This document shows positions 1-4,562 of a stretch of DNA of 24,534 nucleotides, piece after piece (positions within the stretch are counted from its first letter, which is position 1; every line of letters starts with the position of its first letter). A model generated the notes under the pieces. That model saw only the letters and a list, made by a program, of their open reading frames with translations, had not been told where the DNA came from and searched no databases. Position numbers and translations under genes: made by a program. The stretch comes from a virus. The stretch spans positions 1 to 24,534 of IMG/VR virus record IMGVR_UViG_3300046387_000195. The stretch is one strand, 5' to 3'.

Positions 1-297
1 CCTATGAGCAACACCAAAGCGTACATTCCAATCTGTATTCACCCATCCCTTCTTAAGATCCTGATAATACTGTCTCTTAAGACCTAATTGCATGTGCAGA
101 TCATTAAAGATTGCACGTATCTCCGCATAGTACTCTGTGAGTTCAGGTTCTGCGAGTCCTAACCTGATTCTACCATTTACATCACTCTGTTGGTTGCGTA
201 TCCAACTCAACACCTTATCATGGTCAATGTTCAGTTGTCCTTCACATAGAAACGAACTGAAGATAGGTGTTACATTCAATTGTGATGTAGCATTCAT
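1..297 (-). CDS. 2OG-Fe(II) oxygenase-like protein, C-terminus cut off by window edge
   Basis: The frame opens with ATG at 297 and stays open for 99 codons to the window edge, so only the N-terminal part is seen. The start VTPIFSSFLCEGQLNID, followed by a helical region and then KGWVNTDWNVRFGVAHR, resembles the N-terminal half of the small phage 2OG-Fe(II) oxygenases (2OG-FeII_Oxy_5 type, common in T4-like cyanophages). In that family an x-W-x-N segment directly precedes the iron-binding H-x-D. The catalytic H-x-D/H residues would lie just past the edge, so activity cannot be judged here. The ATG overlaps the TGA of the upstream small gene (ATGA), which supports this start and co-transcription from the promoter at 1041-1069. 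The assignment is by remembered family pattern. Confidence 0.6.
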   Translation of the reverse strand, partial: MNATSQLNVTPIFSSFLCEGQLNIDHDKVLSWIRNQQSDVNGRIRLGLAEPELTEYYAEIRAIFNDLHMQLGLKRQYYQDLKKGWVNTDWNVRFGVAHR

Positions 298-440
298 TTG
301 TTTTGATTGATCTCATGTAGAATAGCTTCAGCAGATGCATGGTCACCCTTATTATATGCTTCAGCATACTTAAGGATGAGTAAACGCATCTCATCAATTG
401 CCGATGAGTTCTTGGTAGAATCCTTGAATTTCTTCTTCAT
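294..440 (-). CDS. small hypothetical protein, 48 aa
   Basis: ATG at 440 opens a 48-residue frame starting MKKKFKDSTKNSS and ending AILHEINQNK. Its composition is that of a real soluble helical protein: a basic N-terminus, then an amphipathic Leu/Ala/Glu-rich helix (LLILKYAEAYNKGDHASAEA). The TGA overlaps the ATG of the oxygenase-like gene as ATGA, the usual coupling in this cluster. The start is uncertain. From 440 the gene overlaps the previous one by 47 bp, with a GAGGAA about 13 nt upstream. The internal ATG at 389 gives 31 aa and only 3 bp overlap-like spacing with the preceding stop. No function is recognised. Confidence 0.5.
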   Translation of the reverse strand: MKKKFKDSTKNSSAIDEMRLLILKYAEAYNKGDHASAEAILHEINQNK

Positions 441-618
441 TGTGATACAGAGTTTCCTCTTCGTTACATTGATCAGGGTCTAACCACTCAAAATACTCAT
501 CAGCAAATGCCATAGCGTCATCAATACGCTCTTCAGTCATCAGTTGATTGAATCTAGTACATACCCATGCATGAATGTCATCACGTTGAGCAGATACTAT
601 AGTTTGGTCATCATTCAT
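394..618 (-). CDS. acidic hypothetical protein, 74 aa
   Basis: This is a 74-residue, strongly acidic protein (runs such as CNEEETLYHNEEE) with predicted helical character and no signal peptide or membrane segment. ATG at 618 is preceded by GGAG at about 10 nt. It overlaps the stop of the upstream gene by 8 bp. It is the third gene of the unit starting at the promoter at 1041-1069. Small acidic proteins in phage early regions sometimes bind host enzymes or mimic DNA, but nothing in the sequence proves that here; the family is not recognised. Confidence 0.75.
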   Translation of the reverse strand: MNDDQTIVSAQRDDIHAWVCTRFNQLMTEERIDDAMAFADEYFEWLDPDQCNEEETLYHNEEEIQGFYQELIGN

Positions 619-769
619 TGGTAGGGAACTCCACGTTTAGTTTAGCTTGAGCAAGAGATGCAACCATAGTCCATACTGTTTCACCAGATATGATATGTTG
701 GTCGCAAAAGTATTCAACTGTATCCTCCATGATCTCCATGAGTTCTACAAGTTGTTTGTCAGTGTTCAT
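611..769 (-). CDS. small hypothetical protein, 52 aa
   Basis: ATG at 769 opens a 52-codon frame, MNTDKQLVELMEIMEDTVEY to KLNVEFPTNE, ending at TGA 611-613. It fills what would otherwise be a 147-bp hole in a tightly packed operon. The ATG overlaps the stop of the upstream gene as ATGA, and its own stop overlaps the next gene by 8 bp. The sequence is acidic and mostly helical (LMEIMEDTVEYF, TVWTMVASLAQAKL), with a single Cys. No family is recognised, but the overlaps on both sides make it a convincing gene. Confidence 0.75.
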   Translation of the reverse strand: MNTDKQLVELMEIMEDTVEYFCDQHIISGETVWTMVASLAQAKLNVEFPTNE

Positions 770-1020
770 AACTTTACAACAGTTAATGTGTTAGATAAAT
801 GATCGTACGAGACAAATTGTACGTCACGTGGTAGCATACGGTTGAGAGCAGCAGCGAAGTCATTTGGAAACTTCCTGAATGCACGCCAGTAGCGTAACTC
901 TCCATCCTCATCTATATCTACACGAGGGGTGACAGCAAATGAATACTCCCCAGTAATATACTTAGTAGGGAATGGTTCAACTAATGTCTTGATGTAGTCT
1001 GCAAGTGGATTTGGTTTCAT
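766..1020 (-). CDS. hypothetical protein, 84 aa
   Basis: This 84-residue protein is the first gene downstream of the promoter at 1041-1069, with ATG about 15 nt after the expected transcript start. It has a mixed alpha/beta pattern: a strand-like YSFAVTPRVDIDEDG, a basic/aromatic LRYWRAFRKF, a helix DFAAALNRML, then strands VQFVSYD and TLTVVKL. There is no Shine-Dalgarno before the ATG, so initiation may depend on the very short leader. The family is not recognised. Confidence 0.8.
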   Translation of the reverse strand: MKPNPLADYIKTLVEPFPTKYITGEYSFAVTPRVDIDEDGELRYWRAFRKFPNDFAAALNRMLPRDVQFVSYDHLSNTLTVVKL

Positions 1021-1040
1021 TTTGAGTGATGAATGTATGT

Positions 1041-1069
1041 AGTATAGTATGAAATGGGTAAAAGGTCAA
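1041..1069 (-). promoter_or_regulatory. sigma70-type (early-like) promoter
   Basis: On the minus strand, TTGACC (1069-1064) and TATACT (1046-1041) are separated by exactly 17 nt. The predicted start is near 1033-1035, giving a leader of about 14 nt to the ATG at 1020. It lies in the only non-coding gap (1021-1071) in this part of the cluster. It should drive the five genes from 1020 to beyond the left edge. Confidence 0.75.
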
Positions 1070-1071
1070 CC

Positions 1072-1521
1072 CTATCTAAGATAGAGGTAACCACCTGCCC
1101 AGTCTGCTCTATTAAAGCAATCAACACGAGACTGCTCATCTAATAGATTGAAGCGTACGTATTTAGTGTGAGGAGACTTCCATGATGCAGGTTTATAAAC
1201 TGCACCAGTCTTCTTGTCAACAAATGCATGTACACCAGAGTCTCTATTCTCATTTCTATTCTGGAATGTATCGTACTCTACTTGTATAATCTTATGATAC
1301 TTGCGTCCTTCCTCAACTCTAAACGTAACTACATTCTTCTCAGTACCATCCTTGAGTGCTTTCAATTTGTTGACTGCATACTCTGAACCTTCACCTCTAG
1401 CTAGGGTTCTCTCTTGAGATGCTATACTGTAATTAATATATTGCTTGCCCAACACTTCACATAGTTCCTCAGTGTACTGTCTAACAGTATCAGTTACAGG
1501 AATGAATTGAGTTTTGGTCAT
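1072..1521 (-). CDS. conserved-type phage hypothetical protein, 149 aa
   Basis: The 149-residue product has an N-terminal helical half (about 1-60), a beta-rich middle (NVVTFRVEEG, HKIIQVEYDTFQ) and a highly characteristic C-terminus: VHAFVDKKTGAVYKPASWK, then KYVRFNLLDE and ADWAGGYLYLR. I associate that C-terminal block (VHAFVD...G.VYKPASWK...RFNL...AGGYLY) with a small protein common in marine T4-like phages whose function is unknown. It is the only gene after the structured leader at 1548-1691 and its promoter. No Shine-Dalgarno is visible in the A/T-rich 26 nt before ATG 1521. Its last codons contain the palindrome CTATCTTAGATAG. Confidence 0.85.
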   Translation of the reverse strand: MTKTQFIPVTDTVRQYTEELCEVLGKQYINYSIASQERTLARGEGSEYAVNKLKALKDGTEKNVVTFRVEEGRKYHKIIQVEYDTFQNRNENRDSGVHAFVDKKTGAVYKPASWKSPHTKYVRFNLLDEQSRVDCFNRADWAGGYLYLR

Positions 1522-1547
1522 TTAAAATAGTTAGAATTGAATTGAGG

Positions 1548-1691
1548 GTTGAGAGACTAGGGTAAGTAAATTACTTTAACGTCATGTCTCTGCTTCTATT
1601 AGACTTAAAGGACGTAATTTCTCTGCTGAACAGAGACAACCATAGATCCTTGCTTTTGTCAGAGTAGTTAGAAACCTAGTGATCTCTCAAC
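1548..1691 (-). ncRNA. structured RNA: long 5' leader or free small RNA, family unknown
   Basis: Read on the minus strand, the segment is closed by GTTGAGAGA (1691-1683) pairing with TCTCTCAAC (1556-1548) and CTAGG (1679-1675) pairing with CCTAG (1561-1557), a 14-bp stem with one 3-nt bulge. Inside are a 6-bp hairpin with a 5-nt loop (TCTCTG 1636-1631 / CAGAGA 1625-1620) and a bulged stem (1619-1615/1573-1569 and 1610-1605/1579-1574). A competing 7-bp pairing, GTCTCTG 1637-1631 with CAGAGAC 1592-1586, would open both inner hairpins, so the RNA may switch. The first base of the closing stem sits where transcription from the promoter at 1698-1726 should start. The 243-bp region has no credible ORF. 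It could be a cis-acting leader of the 149-aa gene or a stand-alone RNA; no poly-U terminator follows. Confidence 0.55.
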
Positions 1692-1697
1692 ATTTAT

Positions 1698-1726
1698 ATA
1701 ATAGTATATTTCAACGTCCGTGTCAG
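1698..1726 (-). promoter_or_regulatory. sigma70-type (early-like) promoter
   Basis: On the minus strand, CTGACA (1726-1721) and TATTAT (1703-1698) are spaced by exactly 17 nt. Transcription would begin near 1690-1692, which is the first base of the closing stem of the structured RNA. The ATG of the next gene is about 170 nt further on, an exceptionally long leader for this cluster. Confidence 0.65.
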
Positions 1727-1764
1727 TAGCTAGTGTACACTTATTCAACTGTCCATCATGGTGG

Positions 1765-1977
1765 TTAGAATGGACAATCATCTGGTATAACAAACGTAGG
1801 GATTTGTGGTGACTCTCCACCCATCCATGCACTACGTTGCTCATCTTGCCATTGAAGATGCTTTACACGAGTGATCATTTCATCAACGTGTTCCTTTTCT
1901 TGCATTTGTGCAGTGGTCAGTTCCTTTTCGTACTGATAGTCTGTCCAAACGATGTCATAATAATACTTGTTTACCAT
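1765..1977 (-). CDS. hypothetical protein, 70 aa
   Basis: I place the start at the ATG at 1977 (MVNKYYYDIVWTDYQYEKEL), which overlaps the nuclease-like gene's stop by 7 bp. A longer reading from ATG 1998 adds seven residues and a 28-bp overlap. The protein has an aromatic N-terminus, a charged helix (EKEHVDEMITRVKHLQWQDE) and a Pro-rich acidic tail (PTFVIPDDCPF). Its stop codon lies inside a 7-bp inverted repeat (1750-1756/1770-1776) without a U-run. The family is not recognised. It is the last gene of the unit that contains the nuclease, so it could be an accessory to it, but nothing shows this. Confidence 0.75.
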   Translation of the reverse strand: MVNKYYYDIVWTDYQYEKELTTAQMQEKEHVDEMITRVKHLQWQDEQRSAWMGGESPQIPTFVIPDDCPF

Positions 1978-2507
1978 AGTGCTACATCCATTACCCAATC
2001 TTGTTTTAATAGTTCTTTGACCTTAGTACAGATGAAATCATCATTTCCAATGCCTTTGCCACCTTGCTGATGAGCAAACAAACTATCAGTAGAGTCTACA
2101 TTATTAAGGAAATCTTCCTTAGTAAACCATACTAGTCTGCACTCATCCTCATCTGGGTTGATGCCAAAGAATACCAGTCTCTCCCAATCCTTATCTTTAC
2201 TGACATGATTGATGATGAACTGATCTTCATTCACTCCTCCCTTCTTGTTACGTGTAGCAAGTGAGAACTTAATCTCTGTTCTTATCTGATCAATCACTCT
2301 ATCATGTCCAGCAGTTGATGTTGGTGCTCTATTGATAGCATAACCCAACTCTTGCATATAATATGATACAAAACGCTCTCCAAATTCACCCTTCTGTTTG
2401 GGTGACATGTACACATAACCCTTGAATGGTGTATCTTGCCAAGGATCTTGTACGTTTGAATCTATGTAAGTGCGGAGTTTACCGTCTTGGAATTGATCTT
2501 GAAACAT
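1971..2507 (-). CDS. PD-(D/E)XK-type nuclease-like protein
   Basis: The 178-aa protein shows the order of a PD-(D/E)XK restriction-endonuclease fold. Helix 1 has the acidic motif KGEFGERFVSYYMQELGY (E41, E44). Next comes AGHDRVID (D69, possibly D73), then the catalytic-type strand IRTEIKFSL (E78-x-K80). A Q-F-I-I-N-H segment and the strand RLVFFGINPDEDECRLVWFTKED follow, a combination seen in many small type II enzymes. The size suits a complete stand-alone nuclease. No methylase is adjacent, so a classical restriction-modification pair is not indicated. Host-DNA degradation, DNA repair or defence against competing phages are all possible. The assignment is by motif order only. The gene sits 5 bp after the 64-aa gene. 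Confidence 0.6.
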   Translation of the reverse strand: MFQDQFQDGKLRTYIDSNVQDPWQDTPFKGYVYMSPKQKGEFGERFVSYYMQELGYAINRAPTSTAGHDRVIDQIRTEIKFSLATRNKKGGVNEDQFIINHVSKDKDWERLVFFGINPDEDECRLVWFTKEDFLNNVDSTDSLFAHQQGGKGIGNDDFICTKVKELLKQDWVMDVALW

Positions 2508-2512
2508 AATGA

Positions 2513-2707
2513 TTAAGGAATTAGGTTACCGTCTGCGTCATACCAGTCATCACTAACGTTCTCTAGCTCCACACCACCATCCTCAAGATAGTTGTGAGTG
2601 TATAATCTAGATTGTAGTGCGTGGAATAGTGATGGTTCAGATTTGTCGTAAACCATTAGTGCATCTAGAATTGTAGTGAGTTGAGTCTTTGAGAGTTCAA
2701 CTTGCAT
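2513..2707 (-). CDS. hypothetical protein, 64 aa
   Basis: The 64-residue product starts with a helix (MQVELSKTQLTTILDALMVY), then a His/Leu-rich stretch (LFHALQSRLYTHNYLED) and an acidic C-terminus ending DDWYDADGNLIP. It has the best ribosome-binding site of the small-gene region: GGAG 6 nt before ATG 2707. It is the first gene downstream of the candidate promoter at 2734-2739 and precedes the nuclease-like gene by 5 bp. The family is not recognised. Confidence 0.8.
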   Translation of the reverse strand: MQVELSKTQLTTILDALMVYDKSEPSLFHALQSRLYTHNYLEDGGVELENVSDDWYDADGNLIP

Positions 2708-2713
2708 TAATAA

Positions 2714-2717
2714 CTCC
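2714..2717 (-). promoter_or_regulatory. ribosome-binding site of the 64-aa gene
   Basis: GGAG lies 6 nt before ATG 2707. It is notable because most genes in this cluster have no recognisable Shine-Dalgarno. Confidence 0.6.
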
Positions 2718-2733
2718 GTGTCTTTACCTTATT

Positions 2734-2762
2734 ATTATAGTGTATACAGAGTGGATACGGAA
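2734..2762 (-). promoter_or_regulatory. candidate promoter with perfect -10 and weak -35
   Basis: TATAAT (2739-2734) lies 26 nt upstream of ATG 2707 in an 88-bp gap. At 17-nt spacing the -35 position reads TTCCGT, a poor match, so activator dependence (as at T4 middle promoters) is possible. An 8-bp inverted repeat (2739-2746 / 2769-2776) brackets the -35 region. Confidence 0.4.
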
Positions 2763-2776
2763 CAATAATATACACT
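2739..2776. repeat. 8-bp inverted repeat spanning a promoter
   Basis: AGTGTATA (2739-2746 on the plus strand) is repeated inverted as TATACACT (2769-2776), with a 22-nt centre. One arm touches the -10 TATAAT and the other lies just upstream of the -35 position. This could be an operator for a dimeric regulator. A hairpin terminating the upstream gene, which stops at 2796, is less likely because no U-run follows. Confidence 0.4.
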
Positions 2777-2795
2777 TTGTAAACTGGCACACCCT

Positions 2796-3062
2796 CTATT
2801 GCTCATAATCCCATTTTCTAGGATTATGAGGACATGCAGCAGTTGAGAATCTTGCCTTGATGGTCATCAGACAACCGCATAACTTACAGTTATCAAGAAT
2901 ACCAAGAGAACTATCATCTTTGATAGTCCTATGACCCTCTCTGTCTGGTATCCATCCTTTCCAGTAATCTAACTGTACCTTATTAAGATACTCACAACCA
3001 TGACATATTGCTAACCGTTCGTTATATATTTTGTCATCAACTATGAATTTCTTTAATTTCAT
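2796..3062 (-). CDS. small Cys-rich zinc-binding-type protein
   Basis: I use ATG 3062 (MKLKKFIVDDKIYNERLAIC), 4 bp after the previous stop, giving 88 aa. An upstream ATG at 3113 would add 17 residues and a 47-bp overlap. The protein has C20-H-G-C23, then C59-K-L-C62-G-C64 followed by LMTIKARF, and C77-P before a C-terminal KWDYEQ. This order (CxxC ... CxxCGC.M..KAR....CP...W) matches a small zinc-ribbon-like protein found widely in phages (it recalls DUF6171). The cysteines probably form one metal site. The function of the family is unknown; nucleic-acid binding is only an inference. It is the last gene of the six-gene unit starting at the promoter at 4178-4206. Confidence 0.7.
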   Translation of the reverse strand: MKLKKFIVDDKIYNERLAICHGCEYLNKVQLDYWKGWIPDREGHRTIKDDSSLGILDNCKLCGCLMTIKARFSTAACPHNPRKWDYEQ

Positions 3063-3066
3063 TACT

Positions 3067-3366
3067 CTATCTACGATTCTTGATGTATTTAAGCTGACAC
3101 CACTGTGCTTCATTGCATAGTAGTAATGTATGAATCTTCTTATGCTTCATTTCCTTACCACTAGTGTACATACACGAGTGTTTGTCTTTAACATTAGTTT
3201 CAATAGTTATATATCTTGAGGGTGTTATAAAACCTCTTTTTGGTTCTACTGGATCACCTTTGAAGTAAACCCATCCCTCATCAACCATGGTGCCACCCCA
3301 ATACTCACGTTCCCATACAACGTAGTCACCAACTTGAGGATCGTATTGTGGATTAGTCAACGACAT
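3067..3366 (-). CDS. conserved-type phage hypothetical protein, 99 aa
   Basis: The start is ATG 3366 (MSLTNPQYDPQVGDYVVW); the codon before it, TTG, extends the frame but is unlikely to be used. The protein is beta-rich with Trp/Tyr-containing strands (VGDYVVWEREYW, EGWVYFKGDPV, RYITIETNVK), then a Lys/His-rich piece (KEMKHKKIHTLLLC) and a basic end (KYIKNRR). The N-terminal 60 residues look like a small SH3-like or KOW-like barrel, but that is a guess from strand pattern. I associate this type of protein with marine T4-like phages without a known function. It overlaps the upstream coiled-coil gene by 14 bp. Confidence 0.8.
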   Translation of the reverse strand: MSLTNPQYDPQVGDYVVWEREYWGGTMVDEGWVYFKGDPVEPKRGFITPSRYITIETNVKDKHSCMYTSGKEMKHKKIHTLLLCNEAQWCQLKYIKNRR

Positions 3367-3550
3367 CAAACTCTTTCCTATCCTTGTTTGCTGGATTAGG
3401 TAATCTGAACATCTCTTTCAGATCATTGAGCTCTGCTAATTCTTTAGTTAATTTATCTATCTGTGCTTGCAGTATTTGAAAGTTATGATCATTATTATTC
3501 TGAAGCATTAAGATGTTGTTAATAGCATCTTTAAATTCGTTCTCTTTCAT
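3353..3550 (-). CDS. small coiled-coil protein, 65 aa
   Basis: This is a 65-residue protein in which residues about 5-50 form a continuous amphipathic helix with heptad-like Leu/Ile spacing (NFQILQAQIDKLTKELAEL), followed by a short Pro-containing acidic tail ending EFDVVD. A parallel dimeric coiled coil is likely. There is no signal peptide. It overlaps the upstream 57-aa gene by 20 bp and the downstream gene by 14 bp. The family and role are not recognised. Confidence 0.8.
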   Translation of the reverse strand: MKENEFKDAINNILMLQNNNDHNFQILQAQIDKLTKELAELNDLKEMFRLPNPANKDRKEFDVVD

Positions 3551-3704
3551 TACAGATTAATTGGTATAATTGACGGTGTAATTCAGATTCAACTGAAGAT
3601 ATGTGATCAAGAATAAAAGCTTTATCTTGATTATCACAGGTCAGTTCAATGACATTATTTAGTTGTGTCAATGCTGACAGTAAGCGTTCTTTCTCTGTAC
3701 GCAT
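3531..3704 (-). CDS. small helical hypothetical protein, 57 aa
   Basis: ATG 3704 follows the previous stop by one base (TGATATG) and opens 57 codons, MRTEKERLLSALTQLNNVIE to QLYQLICNERERI, ending at TAA 3531-3533. It occupies a 155-bp stretch that would otherwise be empty in a cluster with almost no gaps. The sequence is mainly two amphipathic helices (ERLLSALTQLNNVIEL and DHISSVESELHRQLYQLI). Together with the following gene this gives two adjacent small helical proteins that could interact. No family is recognised. Confidence 0.7.
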   Translation of the reverse strand: MRTEKERLLSALTQLNNVIELTCDNQDKAFILDHISSVESELHRQLYQLICNERERI

Positions 3705-3705
3705 A

Positions 3706-3924
3706 TCAGTATCTAGATGGATAATCTGGTGGGTTGTAGCTATTCAATCCAAACTCTTCACAATGACGTTGTTTAAGATACTCAATAACTTCATCTTTCC
3801 ACTCCATTAATTCATTGTAACACTCTTGATTATGTGCACAACCTCTTAATTTAGTATCAGGTTTATGTAAAGACTCTAATAAAAGGGTAAGACCATCTCT
3901 ACGTTTTTCATGTTTTGTTGTCAT
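3706..3924 (-). CDS. hypothetical protein, 72 aa
   Basis: I choose ATG 3924 (MTTKHEKRRDGLTLLLESL), which follows the previous stop by one base. The frame could also begin at ATGs 3933, 3942 or 3945, adding up to seven residues and overlapping by 20 bp. The protein has a basic N-terminus, a Cys/His-containing middle (GCAHNQECYNELMEW), a charged helix (KDEVIEYLKQRHCEEFG) and a Pro/Tyr-rich tail (YNPPDYPSRY). The three cysteines and nearby histidines might bind metal, but no standard motif is present. The family is not recognised. Confidence 0.75.
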   Translation of the reverse strand: MTTKHEKRRDGLTLLLESLHKPDTKLRGCAHNQECYNELMEWKDEVIEYLKQRHCEEFGLNSYNPPDYPSRY

Positions 3925-3925
3925 G

Positions 3926-4156
3926 TTAATCATCAACTGCATCAAAGTTACTTATATCACATACAGGAACTTCATGTCCATCAATAAGATACCAATGCTG
4001 CATTGTACCATGTAATTCTGGATGTCCAGCAAAGTCTGATGGATATTCACGTTCACCAATGTATTTAATCTGATCTTCAGGAATATTATTATCCCTCATG
4101 ACCGCTTGGATCTTATAATGCATCAACTCATGTGGAGCTGCAGTCATATGTGTCAT
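3926..4156 (-). CDS. hypothetical protein, 76 aa
   Basis: This is the first gene of the six-gene unit after the promoter at 4178-4206, with ATG 4156 about 15 nt from the expected start of transcription. The alternative ATG at 4147 is close by. The 76-aa product has a helix (HELMHYKIQAVMRDNN), then a His-rich stretch (FAGHPELHGTMQHWYLIDGH) and an acidic end. Eight histidines in 76 residues is unusual and could mean metal binding. No catalytic signature is recognised, and there is no clear Shine-Dalgarno. Confidence 0.75.
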   Translation of the reverse strand: MTHMTAAPHELMHYKIQAVMRDNNIPEDQIKYIGEREYPSDFAGHPELHGTMQHWYLIDGHEVPVCDISNFDAVDD

Positions 4157-4177
4157 TCAAATAATGCTAATGTAATA

Positions 4178-4206
4178 ATTCTATCACACGTCAAGGTGTG
4201 TGTCAA
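4178..4206 (-). promoter_or_regulatory. sigma70-type promoter, -35 overlapping a stop codon
   Basis: TTGACA (4206-4201, a perfect consensus) and TAGAAT (4183-4178) are separated by exactly 17 nt on the minus strand. The TGA stop of the upstream gene (4205-4203) is inside the -35 box. The spacer contains CACAC-CTTGAC-GTGTG, a 5-bp inverted repeat. The promoter marks the border between the late structural genes and the small-gene region and should drive the genes from 4156 to 2796. Confidence 0.8.
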
Positions 4207-4562
4207 CCTGGATTTGCTGGTACTTTGTTACCATATGGTTGTGACCCACTTGGATTCATAACATAGCACTCAACAAAATAATCCATGTCTGATAGGTCAG
4301 TTGATAGTGGGAACCAATCACCTGCTGTTTCTACTGCTGTTGCTTGACTATCAAATTCATAGAATGTATATCTATTGGCAAATACCTCACCAATCTCATC
4401 TACTGGTATGAAATCCTCGTAGTATGTTTTAACTGTTGCTTTCTTGGTGTCATCCAATGCCATCCAATCAGATATATCAACAACCAATATGTATTTGTTT
4501 TTATTCTTTGCAAAGTAATGGACTACCTCATATAGTCTCTGTGCATTCATTGATACTAACAT
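4203..4562 (-). CDS. hypothetical protein following the structural genes, 119 aa
   Basis: This 119-aa protein has an alpha/beta pattern: helix NAQRLYEVVHYFAKNKN, strand KYILVVDISDWMAL, helix, then an aromatic segment (NRYTFYEFDSQ) and a Gly/Pro/Ser-rich C-terminus (NPSGSQPYGNKVPANPG). ATG 4562 shares one base with the stop of the 330-aa gene (TAATG) and is preceded by GAGGTG at 7 nt, which fixes the start. Being tightly coupled to tail-related genes it is probably a late, virion- or assembly-related protein; that is inference from position. The family is not recognised. Confidence 0.8.
   Translation of the reverse strand: MLVSMNAQRLYEVVHYFAKNKNKYILVVDISDWMALDDTKKATVKTYYEDFIPVDEIGEVFANRYTFYEFDSQATAVETAGDWFPLSTDLSDMDYFVECYVMNPSGSQPYGNKVPANPG

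Noticed and set aside
1072-1084. Palindrome CTATCTAAGATAG as hairpin or operator
   Set aside because: Only one base separates the arms, so no RNA hairpin can form, and it lies in the last codons of a gene; operator use is possible but unsupported.
1522-1764. tRNA gene in the largest non-coding gap
   Set aside because: No T-loop GGTTC-A/G-A-x-TCC-like sequence, no CCA-side acceptor pairing and no anticodon-stem pattern could be found on either strand.
1750-1776. 7-bp inverted repeat TGTCCAT/ATGGACA as a terminator
   Set aside because: The loop is 13 nt, the stem overlaps a stop codon and no U-run follows; not convincing as an intrinsic terminator.
1978-1998. Longer start (ATG 1998) for the 70-aa gene
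   Set aside because: It would overlap the nuclease-like gene by 28 bp, whereas ATG 1977 gives the short overlap typical of this cluster; kept only as an alternative.
1837-2070. Plus-strand 77-aa frame with Leu/Phe-rich, membrane-like sequence
   Set aside because: It lies fully opposite two well-supported minus-strand genes, has no promoter or ribosome-binding site, and all other genes here are on the minus strand.
3367-3369. TTG start one codon before ATG 3366
   Set aside because: The adjacent ATG is the ordinary choice and the TTG adds a single residue without a ribosome-binding site.
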